Shown: one piece after another, positions 7,180 to 13,661 of the stretch
How positions within the stretch are numbered: position 1 is the stretch's first letter
Layout: each line of letters begins with the position of its first letter
Origin: Deltaproteobacteria bacterium UBA6930
GTDB taxonomy: Bacteria > Myxococcota_A > UBA9160 > UBA6930
Direction: 5' to 3'
Length of the DNA stretch: 14,462 nt
Assembly (NCBI GenBank): GCA_002450755.1
Contig: DKAI01000045.1
Coordinates: 196 to 14,657, forward strand
The notes under the pieces: generated by a model
What the model saw: the letters and a program-made list of their open reading frames with translations, nothing else
What the model was told of the DNA's origin: nothing
Databases searched by the model: none
Translations under genes and position numbers: made by a program

Positions 7180-8673
7180 ATTTCAAACTGCAACCCGATC
7201 GATGTTTTAATAATAGGAAGCGGGAACGCAGCCTTATGCGCTGCGATATCTGCTGCCGAGAAAGGTGCCAAGGTTGTTGTTTTAGAGGCAGGAGGAGAGA
7301 ACGATTTTGGAGGTAATAGTCGTTATACCGCGGGAGCAATGCGCTTTACCTACGAATCTCCAGAAGAATTGACACCGCTTCTCGAAAACTGCGACGACCC
7401 ACGAATCAAGGATTGTAAATTTGGTTCATACTCTAAGGCGAAATTCATTTCTGATCTTGTTTACTTCAACCACGGAAGCGCTCTGGGAGTTTTGCAGACG
7501 GAACTTGTTGAGAAGAGCTACGAAATTTTGTCTTGGCTTGTCTCTCACGGGCTGGAGTTCGTCCCGATTTTCGAAAGGCAGGCCTATAAAAGGCAGGGCA
7601 AGTTTTATTTTTGGGGAGGGCTTACCCTTGCGGCGAGGGGAGAGGGCGAAGGCCTTGTAATGAGTGAAAAAAGGATTGCTTCGTCCCTTGGTGTAGAGTT
7701 TAGACTAAAAAGACGAGTCAAGTCTTTGGAAACTGAAGGCGGAAAGTTGGTAGGTATCCGTCTGGACAATAATCAAACAATATTGAGCAAGGCGGTTGTG
7801 ATTTCCTGCGGAGGATTTGAATCCTCTTCCGAATTGAGAGCAGAGCACTTAGGTGAAGAGTGGCGCGATGTAGTTGTGCGAGGAACATCTTTGAATCGAG
7901 GAGATGGAATCACGATGGCGCGTAAGCTAAATGCTGCGATGACGGGAAGTTACGATCAGTGTCACGCGGTGTGCATGGATTCTTCCACCCCGGAGTTTTC
8001 TGGGAGTAGAATTCCTCATCAAGAGAGAAAACATTTTCGTAAAATTAGTTATCCCTTCGGAATCATGATTAATTCAAAGGGCAGACGTTTTGTAGATGAA
8101 GGTGCTGATTTTCGAAATTATACTTACGCACAATATGGTCGAGAAGTGCTTCGACAACCTGGTGCCTTTGCTTGGCAAATTTTCGATGGCCAAGTTCGAG
8201 ATTTACTGTATGACGATTATCGTCAGCCTGGCGCGACCAGGATATCTGCATCGTCACTTGATGAGCTCGTGAGAGGCTTCCCAGATGTAAACCAGAGGAA
8301 TGCATTGGAGACCATAGGTCAGTATAATTCGGCTACTCCTGATTCCTCTTCTTTTGATCCGACTAAAAAGGATGGGCTTGGAACTCTCGGATTAACCGTT
8401 CCTAAGTCAAACTGGGCTCTTCCTCTTGTTGTTCCACCGTTTGAGGCCTTCCGCGTAACATGTGGTATTACCTTCACCTACGGTGGTTTGTCGATTGATT
8501 CCGATGGGAGGGTCATGCGGTCAGGAGGGAGTCGAATACCAGGCCTTTTTGCTGCAGGTGAAGTAGTAGGTGGACTCTTTCAATTCGGGTATCCAGGTGG
8601 AGCAGGTCTCACTGCCGGTGCAGTGTTTGGCCGCACTGCGGGAGCGAATGCAGCGTCTTTTTCTAGGGGGTAG
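7180..8673 (+). CDS. FAD-dependent oxidoreductase, tricarballylate dehydrogenase (TcuA)-like
   Basis: Flavoprotein of the fumarate reductase/succinate dehydrogenase flavoprotein family, closest by eye to tricarballylate dehydrogenase TcuA. With the ATT start it has 497 residues. Residues 6-37 are the FAD Rossmann unit (IDVLIIGSGNAALCAA, Gly13-x-Gly15-x-x-Ala18, ending in Glu at VVVLEAGG), then GGNSRYTAGAMRF. Residues ~155-165 contain VVISCGGFE. The C-terminus has GGLSIDSDGRV, IPGLFAAGEVVGG and GYPGGAGLTAGAVFGR, which closes the FAD site. The first ATG in frame (7339, residue 54) would delete the FAD motif, so that start is wrong. ATT at 7180, seven bases after GGAGG, fits. The nitroreductase gene follows three bases later and is probably cotranscribed. 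The substrate may be tricarballylate or another oxidisable acid or ketone; this is inferred. A sequencing change of ATG to ATT is the main alternative explanation of the start. Confidence 0.85.
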   Translation: MSNCNPIDVLIIGSGNAALCAAISAAEKGAKVVVLEAGGENDFGGNSRYTAGAMRFTYESPEELTPLLENCDDPRIKDCKFGSYSKAKFISDLVYFNHGSALGVLQTELVEKSYEILSWLVSHGLEFVPIFERQAYKRQGKFYFWGGLTLAARGEGEGLVMSEKRIASSLGVEFRLKRRVKSLETEGGKLVGIRLDNNQTILSKAVVISCGGFESSSELRAEHLGEEWRDVVVRGTSLNRGDGITMARKLNAAMTGSYDQCHAVCMDSSTPEFSGSRIPHQERKHFRKISYPFGIMINSKGRRFVDEGADFRNYTYAQYGREVLRQPGAFAWQIFDGQVRDLLYDDYRQPGATRISASSLDELVRGFPDVNQRNALETIGQYNSATPDSSSFDPTKKDGLGTLGLTVPKSNWALPLVVPPFEAFRVTCGITFTYGGLSIDSDGRVMRSGGSRIPGLFAAGEVVGGLFQFGYPGGAGLTAGAVFGRTAGANAASFSRG

Positions 8674-8676
8674 AAA

Positions 8677-9348
8677 GTGAACGTCAATGGAGTATTTAAT
8701 TTGACTGATTTAAGCTCGATTGACTTAGCTCTCACTACAACTCGATCAGTGCGAAAGCGGATAGATTTCAAACGTCCCGTACCAGCACGTCTCATAAACG
8801 AGTGTATCGACGTTGCAACTCAGGCTCCCACTGGATTGAGGCGTGAAGCTTGGCGTTTCCTTATCATTACGGATCCTAAGCCGAAAGAAATTGTCGCTTC
8901 GCTCTATCGTGAAGCTTTTGAAGAGGCCATGCGTGAAAGAATTCCTCAACTTGAGTCAGAAGGCGTCGCTGTTCCTAAGCTAGGACCTTCCTATCGATTT
9001 TTAGCCGAACATCTTCAGGAATTCCCATGTCTCATTCTGGTTTGCAGCGAGGGTAGGCCCGAGACTTCGAATGTTGCTCAACAGGTCGCGTTTTACGGTT
9101 CAGTTCTGCCTGCAGCCTGGTCTTTGATGGTGTCTCTTCGTTCTCGCAACATAGGTTCTACCTGGACAACCCTCCTTGCGCGTCACGAAGATCAAGTTGC
9201 CAAGGCCCTGAGGATTCCTCCAGATGTTACGCAAACGGTGCTCCTGCCGGCTGGTTTTATGAAAGGTGCCAAGCTTGGTATGGCTGTAAGGAAATCGGCA
9301 AAGAATATAACTTTTTGGAATTGTTGGGGAAGGCCACAGGAGGGCTAG
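8677..9348 (+). CDS. Nitroreductase-family FMN oxidoreductase
   Basis: An FMN enzyme of the nitroreductase superfamily, 223 residues. The N-terminal FMN-phosphate motif TTRSVRKR (21-28) and the helix plus loop CIDVATQAPTGLRREAWRF (43-61) are typical; PTG replaces the more common PSA/PSG. The middle part has QQVAFYGSVLPAAWSLMVSLRSRNIGSTW, equivalent to the family's second flavin-contact helix. The start is GTG, preceded by AGGGGG six bases upstream, three bases after the flavoprotein gene stop, which implies an operon. Members reduce nitroaromatics, quinones, enones or flavins, or act in specific catabolic steps; the neighbouring flavoprotein suggests a role in the same pathway. The stop TAG lies in a CTAG shared with the opposite-strand CoA-transferase gene. 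Confidence 0.88.
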   Translation: MNVNGVFNLTDLSSIDLALTTTRSVRKRIDFKRPVPARLINECIDVATQAPTGLRREAWRFLIITDPKPKEIVASLYREAFEEAMRERIPQLESEGVAVPKLGPSYRFLAEHLQEFPCLILVCSEGRPETSNVAQQVAFYGSVLPAAWSLMVSLRSRNIGSTWTTLLARHEDQVAKALRIPPDVTQTVLLPAGFMKGAKLGMAVRKSAKNITFWNCWGRPQEG

Positions 9349-10565
9349 TGATCATCGCTAAACAGGATGCCCTGTGCCACAAGATGATTTATCTCAAAGC
9401 TATCAAGATTCAAATGCGATGAAAGAACATCTTCGTTGTGTTGACCGAGTGTAGGTGCCTCTAAGTCAACTTCGTTAGGGAAGGCAGAGAATTTAAACGG
9501 GAATCCTGGAATGGTAACGGGTCCGAGGAGAGGATCTGTGATATCGCGTACCATGCGACGTGCTCGGAAGTGCGGGTGCTCTATTGTTTCTTCAATTGTT
9601 AATACGGGTGCGGAGGGGACGCGGTTTTCAGCTAAGACCCTCAGCGCCTCCTCATCGGTTTCAAACGATTGAAGCCACTTCTCGATTATTTCTATCAGGT
9701 CTTTCTGGTTCTTTGCTCGGAGCTGGAGCGTGGCATAGCGTGGATCCTTTTCTAGTTCGGGTCGACCCATTGCTTTCGCCATATTGGGCCACTGTCGATC
9801 TAGTACGAGTAAGACGATGTAGCCTTCTTTGGACTTGAAGACTCCTTGTGGACACGAAATATGGTGGTGAATACCAAAGCGCATGGGATGGTAAGCGCCT
9901 CCGCTCGCAGAGTACATTTGCAACTCTACAGACTGCATGTGATAGAGAGCGTCGACCATGGAGATGTCGAGGAACTGCCCTTGCCCAGTTCTGTCCCGAT
10001 GGAGCAACGCGTAGCCGAGTGCGGCAAATGCATTCACTCCTGCGATGCCATCAGCCAAAGCCACGCCCACGAAGCGAGGTGGTCCGTCGGCATCTCCGGT
10101 CATATGCATTACACCTGAGTATGCTTGGCCGATGTAGTCGTAACCGGTTCGATTTGAGAGGGGGCCTTCTTTGCCAAATACGGAAACGGAGCAAGCAATT
10201 ATCGAGGGATTGAGCCGTTTGAGAGATGCGTAATCCAAACCTCTTTTTGCAAGAACTCCTGGCCCGTAATTATCAATTACGATATCCATTTTCGGAACTA
10301 AAGATCTAATGAGTTCGATACCAGGCTGGCTATTAAAATCAACGCAGATGCTCCGTTTTCCACGATTTTGTTGAATGTAGTAGGCGCTACGTCCGTTCTT
10401 AAGGAAAGGTATAGCCCGCGATGGATCACCTGATTTCGCTTGCTCGACTTTGATGATCTCGGCTCCCATCTCTGCCATCAGTCTCGTGGCGGTTGGTCCT
10501 GCCAAATATTGAGTAAAGTCGAGAACTTTCGTTCCAGTAAGTAGGCCGGTCGTAGAGGAACCCAT
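9345..10565 (-). CDS. CaiB/BaiF-type CoA-transferase (class III)
   Basis: Moves CoA between an acyl-CoA and a carboxylic acid through an aspartyl-CoA thioester; members act on oxalate, carnitine, bile acids, aromatic acids or succinate. It has 406 residues, the usual size. The N-terminus LTGTKVLDFTQYLAGPTATRLMAEMGAEIIKVE is the family signature. NRGKRSICVDF (67-77), TGYDYIGQAYSGVMHMTG (140-157) and VGVALADGIAG (166-176) follow, with Asp172 the likely catalytic residue. The late ENRVPSAPVLTIEE and HPHFRARRMV complete the fold. The ATG at 10565 has no clear Shine-Dalgarno. The gene lies 91 bases downstream of the selenoperoxiredoxin on the same strand and converges on the nitroreductase with a four-base overlap. 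The acid substrate is unknown; the context suggests catabolism. Confidence 0.94.
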   Translation of the reverse strand: MGSSTTGLLTGTKVLDFTQYLAGPTATRLMAEMGAEIIKVEQAKSGDPSRAIPFLKNGRSAYYIQQNRGKRSICVDFNSQPGIELIRSLVPKMDIVIDNYGPGVLAKRGLDYASLKRLNPSIIACSVSVFGKEGPLSNRTGYDYIGQAYSGVMHMTGDADGPPRFVGVALADGIAGVNAFAALGYALLHRDRTGQGQFLDISMVDALYHMQSVELQMYSASGGAYHPMRFGIHHHISCPQGVFKSKEGYIVLLVLDRQWPNMAKAMGRPELEKDPRYATLQLRAKNQKDLIEIIEKWLQSFETDEEALRVLAENRVPSAPVLTIEETIEHPHFRARRMVRDITDPLLGPVTIPGFPFKFSAFPNEVDLEAPTLGQHNEDVLSSHLNLDSFEINHLVAQGILFSDDH

Positions 10566-10638
10566 AATATTTTACGGTAGCGAAAAGTTGGGCAACCTGA
10601 GCATCTTATCTCAGTCTAGATTTGCTTTAGACGGTGTC

Positions 10639-10652
10639 TTGATTCGAATCAA
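10639..10652. repeat. 14-bp perfect palindrome upstream of the CoA-transferase gene
   Basis: TTGATTCGAATCAA is fully self-complementary and lies in the 91-base gap, four bases after the selenoperoxiredoxin stop. Two looser inverted repeats follow toward the CoA-transferase start: CTGAG-N8-CTCAG at 10597-10614 and GTCTA-N9-TAGAC at 10614-10632. No U-tract follows, so an operator for a dimeric regulator is more likely than a terminator. This is inference. Confidence 0.4.
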
Positions 10653-10656
10653 TTCT

Positions 10657-11085
10657 CTAAGCCAGGTCCGAAAGGATCTGATCCAGGTGTCCCTTAGGGT
10701 CCACCTTCTCATACGCAAGTAGGATCTTCCCCTTCTCGATCACGTAGCTTATTCGCTTGGCATAATCGCCTGTTCCTGCGTGGTATGCTGCGCCGAGAGC
10801 CTTGTCCACGTCGCATAGAAGTGGGTAAGGAAAGTCGAACTTATCGGCAAAACTCTTGTTTTCTTGAATGCTGTCGAAACTTACTCCGAGGACCTGGATG
10901 TTCTGAGCCTCGACCTCTTGCGCCCTGTCCCGCAACGCGAGACCTTGGGCCGTTCAACCAGGGGTATCGGCCTTAGGATAAAACCAAAGCAGTATTTTCT
11001 GGTTTCCGAAATCACCCAAACTTACGATATTCCCATGGTGATCAGAAACTGAAAAATCTGGAGCAGCATCACCGATAAGCAACAT
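10657..11085 (-). CDS. Selenocysteine-containing peroxiredoxin (PrxQ/BCP family), UGA at codon 44
   Basis: Thiol (here selenol) peroxidase reducing H2O2 and organic peroxides. Reading through one in-frame TGA (10954-10956) gives 142 residues, close to the usual ~150. The first part, GDAAPDFSVSDHHGNIVSL then KILLWFYPKADTPG, leads straight into the TGA at the place of the peroxidatic Cys of the ADTPGCT motif. The second part (TAQGLALRDRAQEV, VLGVSFD, FPYPLLCDVDKALG, YAKRISYVIEKGKI) is the normal continuation, with the supporting Arg111. The usual resolving Cys five residues on is Leu49, and Cys91 is the only other thiol. The ATG at 11085 has GGAGG eight bases upstream. A hairpin starts 10 bases after the TGA. 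UGA is a normal stop elsewhere (korA, pntAB, sulfotransferase, hydrolase), so this is site-specific recoding. A disabled gene is the alternative, made unlikely by the intact frame and the neighbouring selenoprotein. Confidence 0.85.
10927..10943 (-). promoter_or_regulatory. Predicted bacterial SECIS hairpin of the selenoperoxiredoxin
   Basis: In the leftward mRNA, 10 bases after the UGA, GUCUCGC pairs with GCGGGAC (seven pairs, one G-U) around the loop GUU. The loop G is base 18 after UGA. Known bacterial SECIS elements have a G early in the apical loop, about 16-37 bases from UGA, so it fits. It would recruit SelB with Sec-tRNA. Confidence 0.72.
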
Positions 11086-11128
11086 AGTTATATCCTCCGT
11101 TGTTCTGCAAATGTACCACAAAGGTCTC

Positions 11129-11157
11129 TTCAATGACTGGTAAAGAAGGTGTACAAT
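11129..11157 (+). promoter_or_regulatory. Possible promoter for the ArsC-like selenoprotein gene
   Basis: TTCAAT at 11129-11134 and TACAAT at 11152-11157 are separated by 17 bases. The -10 matches the sigma-70 consensus at five of six positions, the -35 only at three. It lies in the 99-base gap between the two divergent selenoprotein genes, about 27 bases before the ATG. I find no equally good box for the opposite direction. Confidence 0.35.
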
Positions 11158-11184
11158 CACAGTTACCTTATCAGGAGGAGTGAC

Positions 11185-11526
11185 ATGCCCAAGAGGGTTG
11201 ACTGGTATTATCATCGCAAGGGTTGAACGAGCTGTACGCGAGCGTCCAAGTTTTTGGAAGCAAAAAAAACAACTATCAAAGAGACGGTTTCTGCCAGTAA
11301 AAAGCTAGGAGAGGCTGACGCCAGAGATCTTCTCAAGTCGGCAAGCAAACTTATTGTTGCCAAAGGCAAGAAACTTTCCGAGTCGGCTGTTCCGCAAAGG
11401 GTGACCAAAGAGTTGGTGGCTTCACTTCTCGGCCCCACTGGAAATTTACGGGCACCGTGCTTGAAGGTGGGTAAGACCTTGATCGTAGGCTTTAATGAGC
11501 AGGCTTTTGGCAAGCTCTTTGGCTAA
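11185..11526 (+). CDS. ArsC/thioredoxin-fold family selenoprotein, UGA at codon 14
   Basis: A 113-residue thioredoxin-fold protein of the ArsC-like group, some members of which carry Sec in place of the first active-site Cys. It starts at ATG 11185, six bases after a perfect AGGAGG. The N-terminus DWYYHRKG runs into TGA (11224-11226), followed by T-S-C, giving a U14-T-S-C17 redox motif directly after the first beta strand, then the helix TRASKFLE. The rest has KETVSASKKLGEADARDLL, a Lys-rich middle, and LLGPTGNLRAPCLKVGKTLIVGF, where RAP holds the cis-proline-like position (Pro91), as in ArsC/Spx relatives. Read only after the stop, the gene would lose its start, its ribosome site and its active site. 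A hairpin 15 bases after the TGA fits a SECIS. Likely role: selenol/thiol-disulfide exchange. The exact substrate is unknown and arsenate reduction is not shown. lldD follows 44 bases later on the same strand. Confidence 0.85.
11242..11261 (+). promoter_or_regulatory. Predicted bacterial SECIS hairpin of the ArsC-like selenoprotein
   Basis: UCCAA (11245-11249) pairs with UUGGA (11254-11258) around the loop GUUU. A G-A mismatch and a GC/GC pair set extend the stem. The loop G is base 24 after the UGA, inside the usual 16-37 window. The loop begins GUU, as in the neighbouring peroxiredoxin hairpin. Confidence 0.65.
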
Positions 11527-11570
11527 AGACGTAACTGGGCTGTACTCCGCAGAATCCTTAATATAAAGAC

Positions 11571-12785
11571 ATGTGGAAGACACTCCGTTCAGTTCTGAGG
11601 TTTCGACGGTTCGAATTTGATCCGGTTCTACGGCGGTTGGGTCGGTGCGCAAACGTTGAGGATTTACGCGCATTGGCAAAGAGGCAAGTGCCCCGCGGAG
11701 TTTTCGATTACATAGATGGCGCTGCTGAGGACGAAAAGACACAGCAGCGAAATTGTGATGCTTTCCATCGTTTAGAATTTAAACCTCGGGTCTTGCGTGA
11801 TGTAAGCAAAGTTCGTTTGGATTCTAAGCTCTTGGGGAAGACCTTACCGATGCCCCTTGTTTTGGCTCCAACGGGTTTTAGTCGCGCCTCGAATTCTCAA
11901 GGTGAACTAGCAGTGGCCCGTGCGGCTCAGCGGGCCGGCCTTCCCTACAGCCTCTCTACACTTAGTACGCGCTCTATTGAAGATGTGGCTCGAGTTAGCA
12001 GTGGGCCGAAATGGTTTCAGGTCTATGCGTGGAAAGACAAAGGTTTAGTTAAAGAACTTCTCGAACGCGCTATGGCTGCAAACTATGAGGCGATTCTGAT
12101 AACGGTTGATACCTCCGTTTTAGGCAGAAGGGAGCGAGATGTAAGGAGTGGTTTTACTCTCCCACCCAAGGTTGGTCTGTCTACCCTCTTGGATGGGATA
12201 CTCCATCCCCAGTGGACCATGGATTTCTTGCGTGCAGAGCCGATTTCTTTTGCCAATGTAGCTGGTCGAGGCGTCGGTGACGGAAGTGATGCGATTTCTC
12301 TTGCAGATTACATTAATAGCCAGTTTGATTCCGGCTTGAATTGGGAAACGGTTGATTGGATGCGCTCAATCTGGAAAGGGCCTGTCGTTTTAAAAGGTAT
12401 CCAAACAGTTGAAGACGCTGAGATTGCCGCCCGCGAAGGCATAGATGCGGTTGCTCTTTCAAATCACGGAGGGAGACAACTTGATGGTGCTCCGCCACCA
12501 CTCGAGCTGGTAGGGCCAGTAGCGGATAAGGTTGGAGGGAGAATAGAGATTTTGTGCGATGGAGGAGTTAGAAGGGGTAGTGATATTGTAAAAGCTGTTG
12601 CATTAGGTGCGACAGCATGCATGACCGGGCGCGCTTATCTATATGGGCTTGCTGCAGGTGGCGAGGCTGGGGTAGATCTCGTTCTTGAATGGTTTGAAGA
12701 AAGTATGCGGCGAACTCTATCGTTGGTCGGTTGCTCGAGTTTCGAGCAATGCAACTCTTCCATTGTGCGATGGCGAACGGGATAA
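11571..12785 (+). CDS. lldD: FMN-dependent L-lactate / 2-hydroxyacid dehydrogenase (LldD2-like)
   Basis: Oxidises a 2-hydroxyacid, most likely L-lactate, to the 2-oxoacid using FMN, passing electrons to quinone or another acceptor. It has 404 residues. TIM-barrel marks in order: FDYIDGAAEDE (45-55, Tyr47), LAPTGFSR (98-105), SLSTLSTRSIEDVA (127-140), WFQVYAWKD (148-156), ITVDTSVLGRRERDVRSG (177-194), VLKGIQ (273-278, Lys275), SNHGGRQLD (297-305, catalytic base His299 and substrate-binding Arg302), and DGGVRRGSDIVKA with GRAYLYG (330-359), which bind the FMN phosphate. The N-terminus (FEFDPVLRRLGRCANVEDLRALAKR) resembles the mycobacterial LldD2 subgroup. The ATG at 11571 has only a weak purine-rich site. 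It lies 44 bases after the selenoprotein gene, possibly in the same transcript. Oxidase or monooxygenase activity, or another hydroxyacid, cannot be excluded. Confidence 0.88.
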   Translation: MWKTLRSVLRFRRFEFDPVLRRLGRCANVEDLRALAKRQVPRGVFDYIDGAAEDEKTQQRNCDAFHRLEFKPRVLRDVSKVRLDSKLLGKTLPMPLVLAPTGFSRASNSQGELAVARAAQRAGLPYSLSTLSTRSIEDVARVSSGPKWFQVYAWKDKGLVKELLERAMAANYEAILITVDTSVLGRRERDVRSGFTLPPKVGLSTLLDGILHPQWTMDFLRAEPISFANVAGRGVGDGSDAISLADYINSQFDSGLNWETVDWMRSIWKGPVVLKGIQTVEDAEIAAREGIDAVALSNHGGRQLDGAPPPLELVGPVADKVGGRIEILCDGGVRRGSDIVKAVALGATACMTGRAYLYGLAAGGEAGVDLVLEWFEESMRRTLSLVGCSSFEQCNSSIVRWRTG

Positions 12786-12837
12786 GATTGGGAAGTCTAT
12801 TTTATTAATCGATGAGAGTTTCAGGGAGTCTTTGTAA

Positions 12838-13620
12838 ATGCCCAAGGTTACTGTAGAAGGAATCGAGGTTAACTTTAGGACACCGGTTAATCCCGAACGC
12901 GCTTTGGGTCAGAAGGTCTTGTATGTCCACGGAACCGGATGTGACGCAAGAGTTTGGGATCGTCATATGGAGGTTGTCTCTAGAGCGCACACTCCTATTG
13001 CCGTTGACTTGCCCGGTCACGGAGAGTCTTCAGGGGGTGGTTTCCGAGGAGTAGCCGACTATGCTTATTTTGCAGTTGCCCTTGCCGAGGCTCTGGGATG
13101 GAAAAAATTCGTTATGGCTGGACATTCTTTAGGCGGAGGAATAATTCAAGCTGCCGCTCTATATGCTCCTGAAAATGTAAAGGCAATGATACTTGTAGAT
13201 ACCGGTGCGCGTCTTCGTGTGGCTCCTCAAATCATGGAATATGCGCGTGCATGCGCGGAAGGTAAGAACCCGCCGATACTTAATCCAAGGATTGGATTTT
13301 CTTTAACTACGGATCAGGAGATACTTGACCAAGTAAAGATTATAACGGATGATGCCGAACCAACGGTAACCTTTAAGGATTGGATAGCCGATGATTCTTG
13401 TGATTTCCTTTCTCGAGTTTCCGAATTTTCTCTTCCGAGCCTAGCTATAGTGGGTGAAGACGACGAGCTTACTCCAGTTAGATACGCCGAATTCTTTTCG
13501 AAGAATATGTCTAACTGCAAAATATCCATAATTAAAAGAGCAGGTCACTGGACTTTTTATGAACAGCCCGATGAATTTGATCGGGCTGTGATTTCTTTTT
13601 TACAAGGTCTTTCCGATTGA
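12838..13620 (+). CDS. Alpha/beta-fold hydrolase
   Basis: A 260-residue soluble serine hydrolase. The oxyanion-region motif YVHGTGCDARVW lies at 29-40, the loop DLPGHGES at 57-64, the nucleophile elbow AGHSLGGG at 94-101 (Ser97), the acid in VGEDDELTP at Asp209, and the base in AGHWTF at His237: a complete triad. The cap domain (~125-190) is short. Relatives include carboxylesterases, lactonases and meta-cleavage product hydrolases; the aldolase gene just downstream would suit a ring-cleavage hydrolase, but the sequence alone does not decide. The ATG has GGGAG nine bases upstream and sits 52 bases after lldD. Its last 20 codons contain a strong terminator-like hairpin and T-run while still encoding the expected family C-terminus (EQPDEFDRAVISFL). 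Confidence 0.9.
   Translation: MPKVTVEGIEVNFRTPVNPERALGQKVLYVHGTGCDARVWDRHMEVVSRAHTPIAVDLPGHGESSGGGFRGVADYAYFAVALAEALGWKKFVMAGHSLGGGIIQAAALYAPENVKAMILVDTGARLRVAPQIMEYARACAEGKNPPILNPRIGFSLTTDQEILDQVKIITDDAEPTVTFKDWIADDSCDFLSRVSEFSLPSLAIVGEDDELTPVRYAEFFSKNMSNCKISIIKRAGHWTFYEQPDEFDRAVISFLQGLSD
13563..13601 (+). terminator. Intrinsic terminator-like hairpin inside the hydrolase coding end
   Basis: ACAGCCCGAT (13563-13572) pairs perfectly with ATCGGGCTGT (13580-13589) around a seven-base loop, and GATTTCTTTTTT follows. This is the strongest terminator shape in the window and is oriented only for rightward transcription. It ends about 20 bases before the hydrolase stop codon (13618-13620). Confidence 0.7.
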
Positions 13621-13661
13621 TTAGGCTAGTCTTCTTAGTAGATTTTCTGAGGGGGAAATAA

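Noticed and set aside
9362..9375. ACAGG-ATGC-CCTGT hairpin near the convergent nitroreductase/CoA-transferase ends as a terminator
   Set aside because: The stem is only five pairs and no proper T-run follows on either strand.
10954..11226. The two TGA codons as nonsense mutations, making pseudogenes
   Set aside because: Both fall exactly on the catalytic Cys position, in two adjacent genes, with intact frames, strong ribosome sites and SECIS-like hairpins. Random damage would not do this.
2373..13620. Reassigned genetic code reading TGA as Trp, Gly or Cys
   Set aside because: TGA is the normal stop of korA, pntAB, the sulfotransferase and the hydrolase.
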